Shown here: positions 1-6,947 of the stretch, piece by piece
Layout: the number at the start of each line of letters is the position of its first letter
Position numbering within the stretch: position 1 is the first letter of the stretch
Assembly: GCA_040758475.1 (NCBI GenBank)
Contig: JBFLVN010000137.1
Location: 1 to 9,875, forward strand
Reading direction: 5' to 3'
Source of the DNA: JBFLVN01 sp040758475
GTDB taxonomy: Bacteria > JAGRBM01
DNA length: 9,875 nt
The notes under the pieces: model-generated
Database searches by the model: none
What the model saw: the letters and a program-made list of their open reading frames with translations, nothing else
What the model was told of the DNA's origin: nothing
Translations under genes and position numbers: made by a program

Positions 1-33
1 TCATATTCAATTCGCATTTGTTTCAGGTTTCCA

Positions 34-693
34 TTGGAGACCCGCTTGGCCGATTTAACACCCGAGGAACGCCTACCCCGCGCTTCGCTGCTCAAAATCC
101 CAGGCCAGCGGCGCTCGATTCACGTGGTGCACGAAATCCTCGACGCCGCGATCAAGGTCCTCGCCACCCAGGGCAACGAGGGATTCACGTCCCAATCGAT
201 CGCCGAACGGGCGGGCGTGAGCGTGGGTTCGCTCTATCAGTACTTCGCCAACAAGGAGATGATCGGCGCCGCCATCGTGGAGCGCGCCGTCCTCGATACG
301 GAGCGCCTGCTGAGCAGGCAGGTACGCGCCATGGCCCGGCGGCCGTTTGAAGAGGCGCTCCTTGCCGCCATCCTGGGCGCGACGCGGCTCGCGGAGCCTT
401 ACCGCCAAGCCGTCCGCGAGATACTCCGGGTTACGCCGCTGCTCAGCGAAACCGCCGTGCCCGCCCTGGTGCGGCGACCGTTCCTGCTCATCGCGACGGA
501 GTACTTCGCCGCCAACGCGCACCGGTACGAGATCGTGGGCGGATACACCACTCTCACCGTCCTGATGGACACGCTCATCTTCATGACGCTTCGCCGCTGG
601 GCCGACCGCGACCCGCAACTAAGCGACGAGGAGTTTTATGGAACCCTGGTGAGGATGGTGGGCTCGCAGGTGGCGGAGAAAAAATCACCCTGA
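34..693 (+). CDS. TetR/AcrR-family transcriptional regulator
   Basis: Encodes 219 residues with a classic TetR N-terminal DNA-binding domain. Helix 1 is at about residues 30-47. The helix-turn-helix is at about 53-72, with the hallmark SIAERAGVSVGSLYQYFANK. The rest is a helical ligand-binding and dimerisation domain typical in length for the family. Such proteins are usually repressors released by a small hydrophobic ligand; the ligand cannot be told here. The start is uncertain. The frame is open to the left edge, and the first good start is a TTG at 34 behind a weak CAGG. Residues such as PGQRRS just before helix 1 match the arm many TetR proteins carry, so the start should not lie much further downstream, and a start just outside the window cannot be excluded. 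It converges on the lipoprotein gene 31 bases downstream, so its usual divergent target would lie to the left, outside the window. Confidence 0.88.
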   Translation: METRLADLTPEERLPRASLLKIPGQRRSIHVVHEILDAAIKVLATQGNEGFTSQSIAERAGVSVGSLYQYFANKEMIGAAIVERAVLDTERLLSRQVRAMARRPFEEALLAAILGATRLAEPYRQAVREILRVTPLLSETAVPALVRRPFLLIATEYFAANAHRYEIVGGYTTLTVLMDTLIFMTLRRWADRDPQLSDEEFYGTLVRMVGSQVAEKKSP

Positions 694-724
694 ACTCAAC
701 GACGGGTGATGATAAAGAAGAATT

Positions 725-937
725 TTACTTGGAACGGGATTTGGGTCCGTGGCAACTACGGGCCGCGCCCCGAGGCTTCTGGCTCGGAGAAGCAGGCGAT
801 GGATTCTCGGATATGGCCTCTTGCATCGCGCCAGAGTGATCTCTCGAACCACCTTGTAGCTGGGCCTGAGTAACAGGAGCGGATGCACAACCCGCCACCA
901 AAAACGACATGGCCAACAGGATCAGAAATGGGCGCAT
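725..937 (-). CDS. small predicted outer-membrane lipoprotein
   Basis: Encodes 70 residues. The N-terminus is a textbook lipoprotein signal: MRP, a hydrophobic core (residues 4-15) and the lipobox LVAGC, with the lipidated cysteine at 17. The residue after the cysteine is alanine, not aspartate, which by the usual sorting rule favours the outer membrane. The mature part is only about 54 residues, polar and rich in Ser, Pro, Gln and Arg, with no domain I recognise. An AGGGAAAG ribosome site lies about 7 bases before the ATG, which supports this frame over two overlapping minus-strand frames. It is convergent with the TetR gene and has no operon partner in the window. The lipoprotein call is firm; the function is unknown. 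Confidence 0.68.
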   Translation of the reverse strand: MRPFLILLAMSFLVAGCASAPVTQAQLQGGSRDHSGAMQEAISENPSPASPSQKPRGAARSCHGPKSRSK

Positions 938-1212
938 GGTTCACTTTCCCTGAAAGTTATCCAGCAAATTGCGTGCCGCCGCTTTAAAACGCAGGACCTT
1001 CCTCAAACGGCGCCGAAACCTTTCCGGCAACAGAACGGTCAAATTTGGAATTGGTTCGATCACCTCATGCATGCCCAAGAATTCGGCAGTTGCCTAATAG
1101 TCATACACCGTTCTGCGCGGGTGATTTTGTCCGTCGCTGATTCCTTTGCATCGATCCAATCGCCGCCCACGCGATCAAAATATGACTTCTGTCATATTCT
1201 GGAAGGAAGGGA
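938..1212. other. 275-base intergenic region
   Basis: This region separates the start of the lipoprotein gene from the end of the receiver gene at 1213. It should hold the lipoprotein promoter, but I see no convincing -35/-10 pair on the minus strand. A 58-codon plus-strand frame from an ATG at 1067 lacks a ribosome site and runs antisense into the receiver gene, so I do not call it. The clear structure is the hairpin at 1179-1198, listed separately. Confidence 0.5.
1179..1198 (-). terminator. probable terminator of the signalling operon
   Basis: A perfect inverted repeat: AATATGAC, a four-base loop, GTCATATT. Read on the minus strand it begins 15 bases after the TAA of the receiver gene at 1213, and the 3' arm runs into a short T tract (ATATTTT). 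Position and polarity fit a weak intrinsic terminator. The stem is AT-rich, and the symmetric TGAC/GTCA core also resembles an operator for a dimeric regulator, so the call is moderate. Confidence 0.45.
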
Positions 1213-1680
1213 TTACCCGTTCTTGGGAACGGCGCGCCGGTGATGGAGAGGAAGTTCGACACTCGTCAGCCAGAACCGGAAAATGCTCCGCACCGACTCC
1301 ACGAATTCATCCAGCCCGATGGGTTTGCGGACGAAGGCGTTGGCGCCCATGCGGTAGCTCGAATCGATATCGTAGGAATCGTCAGACGATGAAAAGATCA
1401 CCACCGGCAGGGTCTGGAGTTCCTCGCTCGAGCGGATTTCCGAAAGGACCGTCTTCCCGCTCTTCCCCGCCAGCTTGAGGTCCATGAGAACGAGCGCGGG
1501 GGGCTCGGCCTCGTGGAAATCCCCTTCCCGCCGGAGGTAGGCGAGGGCTTGCCGGGCGTCGCTCGCCACTTGCAGATGAACTTCCGGATCGCCGCCTTCG
1601 CAAGCGACCTGCACGAAATCCACGTCGGCCGGATTGTCTTCCACCAGCAATACGGTGTTGTGGCGTCTGAAAGGGCTCAT
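1213..1680 (-). CDS. stand-alone response regulator receiver, Rcp1-type
   Basis: A 155-residue CheY-like protein made of a single REC domain with no output domain. The acidic pocket is E14-D15, the phospho-acceptor is D67 in LVLMDLKL, the conserved Ser/Thr position is in the FSSS segment (S97/S98), and the lysine is K119 in VRKP. The YRMGANAFVRKP stretch and the slightly long receiver are typical of the Rcp1 group, which pairs with phytochrome-like and MASE- or PAS-type kinases. Its ATG overlaps the stop codon of the upstream kinase gene (ATGA, 4-base overlap), so the two are probably translationally coupled and are very likely cognate. With no DNA-binding domain it should signal by binding a protein partner or act as a phosphate sink. 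Confidence 0.93.
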   Translation of the reverse strand: MSPFRRHNTVLLVEDNPADVDFVQVACEGGDPEVHLQVASDARQALAYLRREGDFHEAEPPALVLMDLKLAGKSGKTVLSEIRSSEELQTLPVVIFSSSDDSYDIDSSYRMGANAFVRKPIGLDEFVESVRSIFRFWLTSVELPLHHRRAVPKNG

Positions 1681-3677
1681 GCCGCGGTTCCTCCTCTCTG
1701 GCTGACCGCCGGAAGCAGAAAACAGAATGTCGAGCCGTTGGAGCCGTCCGACTCGACCCAGATTTTCCCGCCGTGCTGCTCGACGGCCTTGCGCGCGATG
1801 GCGAGCCCGATCCCCGTCCCTTCGGCGGCTTCGGCCCCGGGGATGCGCTGGAACAGCTTGAACACGAGGTCGTGGTATTCCGGCGGAATGCCGGGGCCGT
1901 TGTCTTTCACCGTAAAATACCAGAACCGGTCCTGGGAACTGGCGCCGATCTCGACCCGCGAGTCCTTGGATTTGGCCGCATACTTGATCGCATTGACGAT
2001 CAGGTTCTGAAAAACGGCGCGCAAAGGGGTCCGGTACCCCGCCACTACCGGTAAATTCCCATGCAACACGGTGGCCCGGCTCTTCTGGATCAAGGGTTTC
2101 AAATCCCGCAGGAGGCCGTCCACGAGGGCGCTGGTATCGATGATTTCGAGGGACTGGCCCGCCTGTCCAGTGCGGGCGTAGGCCAGCAGGTCGGTGATGA
2201 TCCCCTCCATTCGCTTGGAAGCACCCGCGATCTGTTCCAAATGGCGAAGGGAGGCGGGGTCCAGCTTCACGGCCGAGCGCCGTTCGAGGAGCGCCGCGTA
2301 TCCGGCGATGGCCCGCAGCGGTTCCCGCAGATCGTGGGAGACCGCGTAGGAGAATTGCTGCAATTCGGCGTTGGACCGTTCGAGTTCGTCCTTCTGCCGG
2401 CGCAGGGCTTCTTCGGCTTCCTTGCGTTCCGTGATGTCGCGGGCGATCCCGATGACGCCGAGGGTCCGCCCCTGGTGGTCGCGATAGGGCCCCTTCGTCG
2501 AAAAAAACGTGCGGGGCTTTCCATCGACGGCAATGACTTCCTCGCCACTCCGCATTTCGCCGGTATTTATAACCTCCTGGTCCCGCTCCATGAGCGGCAG
2601 GGCGAGTTCCGAAGGAAGGAGTTCCGTATCACGCTTTCCGACGACTTCTTTTACCGGACGCCCCAAGGCGGAGGCTCCCGCGGAATTGATGAGAAGGTAA
2701 TGGCCCTCGGAATCCTTCACGAAAACGGCGTCGGTCGTCCCCTCCGCGACGGCCTGGAGCAAGGCGTGGCTCTTGCGGACCGTCCGGTCCGACTCCCACC
2801 GCTCGGCGATCACGGCGGCCAACGTGAGGGTCGTCACCGTAACCACGGCCATGAAACCCTGAAAGTGAAACAAGGTCTCGTGGAGGGTCTTGCGGGCGAA
2901 GGGGCCGAAGCCCATGGCCGCCCCCCAAATCGCGATGACAGAAACCAGAAAGGTGGACGTCGCCGCGCCCCTCGGACCGAACCGGATAGCTGCCCAGAGG
3001 AACGGAGGAAGCAGCCAATAGGCTTTGGGAAATTCTTCCGAGGGAGCCCCAAATGGCCGCCCGAAAATGAACAGGCTGACGGACACGAGCAAGGCCGCGA
3101 GCCCGATCGCTTCGGCCCAGAGCCGGCCCCCCGCCCTCAGGCGGCGGTCGGAGGCCCACGTCAAGAGAAGGGGGCCGGTCACAATGGCGCCCGTCAAATC
3201 GCCAAGCCACCAGGCCCGCCACGTCGTGCCAAGATTCTCTACCAACACAATACCGCCCAGGTACAAGCTCGCCACGCCAGCCGTGGCGCTCACTGTGGTA
3301 CTGATGCCTGCGGCGAGCACGGCAAGGGCAGCTACGTCCCGGACGCGGCCCAGGGAATTGTGAAACCCCACGCGTTCTAGAAGACGGAACCCCAACAGGG
3401 CTTCCAGCGTGTTGCCGAAGCCGATCCCGGCCGCCACGAGGGGCGGCGCCCCGTTCCAGAGGTTCGCGGCAAAGGCCCCGAGCGCGATTCCGGGCCAGAG
3501 ATGGGAGCCGAACAGGAGCAAGGCGGCCAGCGCAATGCCCGTCGGCGGCCAGACGAGGCTCGCGAAGCCGCTAACCGCGTCCATCATCAGGCCCAATTTG
3601 GCGGCAAGGACGTAAAGGACCGCTAGGAAACCGGCGGCCAGGAAGGGATAATTGGAAAGGCGCCCCGCCTTCATCAT
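1677..3677 (-). CDS. MASE1-PAS sensor histidine kinase
   Basis: Encodes 666 residues from the ATG at 3677. GAGGTG lies 6 bases upstream, which I prefer to the GTG at 3686 that would add three residues. Residues 10-292 form a multi-helix membrane domain (about 8-10 segments) with MASE1 features such as LVWPPTGIALAALLL and LGDLTGAIVTGPLLL. A PAS/PAC domain follows (about 302-420), then a short coiled coil. The HisKA H-box SHDLREPLR has phospho-acceptor H448. The HATPase has an N-box around N558-N562, a G1 box DNGPGIP (592-598) and a G2 box GTGIGLA (620-626). All catalytic motifs look intact. It should autophosphorylate in response to an unknown membrane or PAS signal and pass phosphate to the overlapping receiver. 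The H-box type is that of Rcp1-linked kinases, consistent with this pairing. Confidence 0.93.
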   Translation of the reverse strand: MMKAGRLSNYPFLAAGFLAVLYVLAAKLGLMMDAVSGFASLVWPPTGIALAALLLFGSHLWPGIALGAFAANLWNGAPPLVAAGIGFGNTLEALLGFRLLERVGFHNSLGRVRDVAALAVLAAGISTTVSATAGVASLYLGGIVLVENLGTTWRAWWLGDLTGAIVTGPLLLTWASDRRLRAGGRLWAEAIGLAALLVSVSLFIFGRPFGAPSEEFPKAYWLLPPFLWAAIRFGPRGAATSTFLVSVIAIWGAAMGFGPFARKTLHETLFHFQGFMAVVTVTTLTLAAVIAERWESDRTVRKSHALLQAVAEGTTDAVFVKDSEGHYLLINSAGASALGRPVKEVVGKRDTELLPSELALPLMERDQEVINTGEMRSGEEVIAVDGKPRTFFSTKGPYRDHQGRTLGVIGIARDITERKEAEEALRRQKDELERSNAELQQFSYAVSHDLREPLRAIAGYAALLERRSAVKLDPASLRHLEQIAGASKRMEGIITDLLAYARTGQAGQSLEIIDTSALVDGLLRDLKPLIQKSRATVLHGNLPVVAGYRTPLRAVFQNLIVNAIKYAAKSKDSRVEIGASSQDRFWYFTVKDNGPGIPPEYHDLVFKLFQRIPGAEAAEGTGIGLAIARKAVEQHGGKIWVESDGSNGSTFCFLLPAVSQRGGTAA

Positions 3678-3686
3678 CCAGAGCAC

Positions 3687-3848
3687 CTCGCCCCCTCTTA
3701 ACCCCTGAGACAGGCAAGACTCAGCGCATTCGGCATGTAGAAAGAATTATTAAGGAACGCCCCCGCCAAACCCACGGACTTGCCCCTTCAACACGGGGCA
3801 TCCCCTGGACAAGGAAAACGGACGGGAAAGGAACGAAAGGGAATAGAT
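3687..3848 (-). other. intergenic gap inside the signalling island
   Basis: 162 bases separate the upstream receiver gene from the MASE1 kinase gene, much more than the other joints of the island (30 bases and a 4-base overlap). It holds a six-base-pair GC stem, TGCCCC (3781-3786) with GGGGCA (3795-3800), without a T tract on either side. A TAATAAT-like AT-rich patch lies near 3746-3753. These could be a weak attenuator and a promoter for the distal kinase-receiver pair, but no good -35 box accompanies the patch. Confidence 0.35.
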
Positions 3849-4355
3849 TTAAAAAAGGCGCCAGTGAAAGCTCCACCGGCCAAGCGGTTTGCCCGCCGGC
3901 TTGGAGGAAAGGCTGAAGAGGGCCTGTCCCAGCCGGTCCCGCCAATCGGCGAACTCCTGGCACCCTTCGTTGATCTGGTCCTGTCCCATTGCCTTGAGGA
4001 GAAGCTTGACAAGGGCGTCCTCAATGGCGCCGCGCCGGGGTGGCTTGCGCAGGAAAACCACGTTCGCCTCCCCTTTGTAGATGTAATCGAGGTCGTAGCC
4101 GCTCATGACCAGCACGGGCACGTCGCGCCCCCAATCGTTCCCGCGCAGCGCGGTAAGGAATTCCTTGCCGTCCATTTCGGGCATCACGTGATCGAGGACG
4201 ATGACGTGAGGCCGGTGGCGCTCCACGACTTCCAGCCCTGCCGGGCCGGAAGGAGAGACGAAGACGTTAGCCCCCAGGAACATCCGGCCGAGGACTTTTC
4301 CCGTCATGTGCCCTAGGCGCAGGTCGTCGTCCACCACCAGGATTTTGCGTTCCAT
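3849..4355 (-). CDS. stand-alone response regulator receiver with C-terminal extension
   Basis: A 168-residue CheY-like receiver. The acidic triad is D9-D10-D11, the phospho-acceptor is D55 in VIVLDHVMPEMDG, the Ser/Thr site is S85 in VMSGYD, and the lysine is K104 in LRKPP. The REC fold ends near residue 122. The last 45 or so residues form a basic and aromatic tail (ending near WSFHWRLF) that matches no output domain I know. A strong AGGAGG site lies 5-6 bases before the ATG. The gene starts 30 bases after the hybrid kinase stop, so they form an operon and it is the likely receiver of phosphate from that kinase. The protein has no DNA-binding domain. Confidence 0.9.
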   Translation of the reverse strand: MERKILVVDDDLRLGHMTGKVLGRMFLGANVFVSPSGPAGLEVVERHRPHVIVLDHVMPEMDGKEFLTALRGNDWGRDVPVLVMSGYDLDYIYKGEANVVFLRKPPRRGAIEDALVKLLLKAMGQDQINEGCQEFADWRDRLGQALFSLSSKPAGKPLGRWSFHWRLF

Positions 4356-4385
4356 GATGCCCTCCTGCTCCGCTCCGCGGCCGCT

Positions 4386-6608
4386 TCAGGCCGCCGTCCC
4401 GTGCAGCGCGGTTCCCACCGTCCGAAGAAGATGCTCGGCGGTAAAGGGTTTCGCCAGGAATTCGATCTCCACCCCCACGGCGCCTTCGCGGATCGTGGCG
4501 CCATCCACGTACCCCGAGGTGTAGACGACGCGGGTCTCGGGGCGGTTCTTGTTGAACACGTAGGCGAGGTAGCTTCCGGCCCCGTCGGGCATCACGACGT
4601 CGGTGAGCAGGAGGTCGATCGTCCCCTCGTATCCTTCGCAGATGTTGATCGCCTCTCCCACGTTCCCGGCCGCCAGCACGCGGTACCCCGCCTTTTCCAG
4701 AATCCGCTGGGCGATCCGGAGCACCCGCACTTCGTCCTCGGCCACCAGAACGGTTTTCTGCGCGCCCAGGGCGACCGCTAAATGGCCCGGGTCGGCGGAA
4801 CCGGCCCTGGCGCCCGCCTTCAACTCGATCTTGGGAAAGTAGATGCGGAACATGGTGCCACGTCCCACGGCGCTCTCGCAGAGGATGGCGCCCCCCGCTT
4901 GCTGGACGACCCCGTACACCGTGGCGAGCCCAAGCCCCGTCCCCTTCCCCTGCTTGGTCGTGAAAAACGGCTCGTAAATCCGGCTCAAGGCCGTCTCCGG
5001 AATCCCCTGGCCATGATCCCTCACTTGGAGCACCACGTACCGGCCGGGCGGGACCGTGGCGTCGCGGTGGACGACCGGCTCGGAGAGTTCCGCTTCCCGG
5101 ACGGTGACTTCGAGCCGCCCCCCTTCCGGCATGGCGTCGCGGGCGTTGACGGCGAGATTGAAGAGGACTTGAAGGAGCTGTGAAGGAGAGGCGCCGACGA
5201 TCCCCTCGCTCGGGCGAAGGTCCAATTGGACCTTGTAGCGCTCGCCCAGGAGGCGCTGGAGGGCGTGCCCGGCCCGCTTGGCCACGGCAACGAGATCGAC
5301 CGGCTCGGATGCCTCTGATTGCTTGCGGCTGAAAGTAAGAAGTTGGGAAGTAAGCGCGGAGGATTCCTCGATCCACTCGCCAAGCGACTGGAGAGCGTCC
5401 CGCCCCTCGGCGCTTAGGTTCTCTTCGTGGTGGAGGAGTTCCACCGCCAGCGAAACGAGGGTGAGCTGGTTGTTAAAATCGTGGGCCACACCCCCTACGA
5501 GCTGGCCGATGGCCTCCATTTTGTGAGCGTGCCGGGACTGGGCTTCGAGAAGGAGCTTCTCGGTAACGTCGTGGGCGATGGCCACGTAGCTCTGGGCCTC
5601 ACCGCCCGGGCCGCGCACGCAGGAAATCGTGGCGACAACGTCCGCTTCGCTCCCGTCTTTTTTCCGGATGCGGATGGGCCCGTTCCACGCGCCCTTCGTC
5701 CGGACGTGGGCCAGAACGTTCGCATAGAACGCCTGATCGTACTCCGCCGTCCCGAGGAGCGCGGCCGGGGAGCGGCCCAGGGCCTCCGTCCTCCGGTGGA
5801 GCGTGATCGCCTCGAAGGCGGGATTGACGTACTCGATGGCCCCGGTCGAATCGATCATCACCACGATCTCACCGGCGTGATCGACCGCGCTCACGAGCCG
5901 TCCCATGTGGCGGTAGGCACTCGCGACCTGGGCTTCCCGCTTCCGCCAGCGGGAAATGATGAAGGACGAAAGGCCATAGACGGCAAAAAGCAGGGTCGTG
6001 CAGGAAATGGCGGTCCCCACGATCCACTCGGAACTGGGAGCGCCTCCCAGTTGATTGAAAGAAGCGATCAAAGGGGCGTACGGGATGAACCCCAGGCGTT
6101 CGGCCACGGTCGTGCCTACCGTAATGGCGGTGCCGGTTCCGATGGCGAGCCACACGCTCGGAAGGTCGAAGAGAAGGAACCCTATGAGCGCCCCGGCGAT
6201 AAAGGCGACGATGACGGGACTCGTAAAAACGCCGAGAACGTACGCCCCCAGGGATACGGCGATCACCCAGCTCTGGATCGTCGCGTGGACGTAAAGCCGG
6301 TTTCCCCGGGATCGCTTCCGGAGGAAAAACCCCCACCCCACGAGCAGGAGGCCCCAGAAGGCGGCGATTGCAAGTCCTTGGTGGACGGCCAGAAGGGCCG
6401 GGCGGCTGAGGTACGGCTCGGCGCTGGGATGGGTGAGGAGGTAACGAATCCGCAGGATAAACGCGATGCCAAACGGCAAGGTCAGGCCCAGGACAAGGAG
6501 GCACTTGTCCACGTCGGCCCATTCGAGGAGTCCGCTCAGGGGCCTGCGGCCGCGCGAGCCCACGGTTCCACGCGGCGAGGATTGAACGCCCATGCCTTCA
6601 CCACCCAC
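4386..6608 (-). CDS. membrane-bound hybrid histidine kinase (6TM-PAS-HisKA-HATPase-REC)
   Basis: Encodes 740 residues from a GTG start; an ATG at 6593 (residue 6) is an alternative start, and neither ribosome site is decisive. About six membrane helices are predicted by eye (roughly 37-58, 72-96, 108-128, 130-148, 150-168, 195-219). I cannot assign them to a named sensor family. A PAS domain follows (about 236-350). The HisKA motif VAHDFNNQLT has phospho-acceptor H376. The HATPase has N484/N488, DHGQGIP (531-537), the F-box YEPFFTTK and GTGLGLA (556-562). A C-terminal REC domain (about 617-735) has E624-D625, phospho-acceptor D670, a TSGY segment and K720. All phosphotransfer residues are present. 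No HPt domain is seen in the window, so transfer to the next receiver may be direct from H376 or use an HPt protein encoded elsewhere. It is the first gene of the minus-strand signalling island. Confidence 0.93.
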   Translation of the reverse strand: MGGEGMGVQSSPRGTVGSRGRRPLSGLLEWADVDKCLLVLGLTLPFGIAFILRIRYLLTHPSAEPYLSRPALLAVHQGLAIAAFWGLLLVGWGFFLRKRSRGNRLYVHATIQSWVIAVSLGAYVLGVFTSPVIVAFIAGALIGFLLFDLPSVWLAIGTGTAITVGTTVAERLGFIPYAPLIASFNQLGGAPSSEWIVGTAISCTTLLFAVYGLSSFIISRWRKREAQVASAYRHMGRLVSAVDHAGEIVVMIDSTGAIEYVNPAFEAITLHRRTEALGRSPAALLGTAEYDQAFYANVLAHVRTKGAWNGPIRIRKKDGSEADVVATISCVRGPGGEAQSYVAIAHDVTEKLLLEAQSRHAHKMEAIGQLVGGVAHDFNNQLTLVSLAVELLHHEENLSAEGRDALQSLGEWIEESSALTSQLLTFSRKQSEASEPVDLVAVAKRAGHALQRLLGERYKVQLDLRPSEGIVGASPSQLLQVLFNLAVNARDAMPEGGRLEVTVREAELSEPVVHRDATVPPGRYVVLQVRDHGQGIPETALSRIYEPFFTTKQGKGTGLGLATVYGVVQQAGGAILCESAVGRGTMFRIYFPKIELKAGARAGSADPGHLAVALGAQKTVLVAEDEVRVLRIAQRILEKAGYRVLAAGNVGEAINICEGYEGTIDLLLTDVVMPDGAGSYLAYVFNKNRPETRVVYTSGYVDGATIREGAVGVEIEFLAKPFTAEHLLRTVGTALHGTAA

Positions 6609-6622
6609 TCCCCCCGGAACAG

Positions 6623-6657
6623 GAATACACTCATTCGGTTTTTACAAATGTATTCTA
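6623..6657 (-). promoter_or_regulatory. inverted repeat overlapping a possible -10 box of the kinase operon
   Basis: GAATACA (6623-6629) and TGTATTC (6649-6655) form a perfect seven-base inverted repeat with a 19-base spacer. On the minus strand the promoter-distal arm overlaps TAGAAT (6652-6657), a five-of-six match to a -10 box, which would start transcription about 40 bases before the GTG. No good -35 box is present, so if this is a promoter it may need an activator. The arrangement resembles an operator sitting on a promoter. No regulator can be named. Confidence 0.3.
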
Positions 6658-6730
6658 GCAGAGAACGGGTCGTGCCGCCACGACGCGGCGCGGCAAATTG
6701 AATAAAAAGCGTCTGTTTTTAGTTGATCAC

Positions 6731-6771
6731 CGCTCAGTGAGCGCTCAAACCGATACAATCACCCGCTCAAA
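6731..6771. repeat. three CGCTCA direct repeats in helical phase
   Basis: CGCTCA occurs at 6731, 6742 and 6764. The two downstream copies extend to CGCTCAAA. Start-to-start spacings are 11 and 22 bases, one and two turns of B-DNA, so all copies face the same side of the helix. The first copy also forms a palindrome with TGAGCG (6731-6743). The cluster lies about 125-180 bases before the hybrid kinase start and looks like a binding array for a transcription factor. Confidence 0.4.
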
Positions 6772-6947
6772 ATCGGACGATCCAACCGGTTTTGGGTCAA
6801 CGCCCGTTCGACGGGATGCCTCTGGATTTTCCTGCCCCTGGACCAGCCGGTACAATAAAAGCACCTCGCGATAGCTCTTCTTTGCCGCTGGAAATCGCCC
6901 GCACTCAAGGCGGTCCGTCACAGCAGGCGGGGGGCCGGGCCGTCTTT

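Larger units (their letters stand above)
6609..6947. other. 339-base non-coding region upstream of the hybrid kinase
   Basis: This region lies between the kinase start and the end of the 136-residue gene, both on the minus strand. It holds an inverted repeat near the kinase start (6623-6655), a GC-rich inverted repeat (TGCCGC at 6673-6678 with GCGGCA at 6690-6695), three CGCTCA direct repeats (6731-6769), an AACCGGTT palindrome (6784-6791) and a short CCCGT/ACGGG hairpin (6803-6815). I see no convincing gene: the frames on both strands lack ribosome sites or protein-like composition. The density of symmetric elements suggests regulatory DNA for the signalling island. Confidence 0.5.

Noticed and set aside
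1067..1241. 58-codon plus-strand frame from an ATG in the 938-1212 gap
   Set aside because: It has no ribosome site, runs antisense into the receiver gene and shows no recognisable features.
2061..3380. 439-codon plus-strand open frame opposite the MASE1 kinase
   Set aside because: It is antisense to a kinase with intact motifs, has a Gly/Arg/Pro-rich composition with no domain, and is the usual GC-rich shadow frame.
4267..5376. 369-codon minus-strand frame overlapping the hybrid kinase
   Set aside because: It is a same-strand alternate frame rich in Arg, Gly and Pro. The kinase and receiver frames there carry all conserved motifs.
6673..6695. GC-rich inverted repeat as an intrinsic terminator
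   Set aside because: No T tract follows on either strand at the right distance, and it lies upstream of a gene start rather than after a stop.
5427..6701. 424-codon plus-strand open frame opposite the hybrid kinase
   Set aside because: It is antisense to a well-supported gene, has low-complexity charged composition, and shows no ribosome site or domain.
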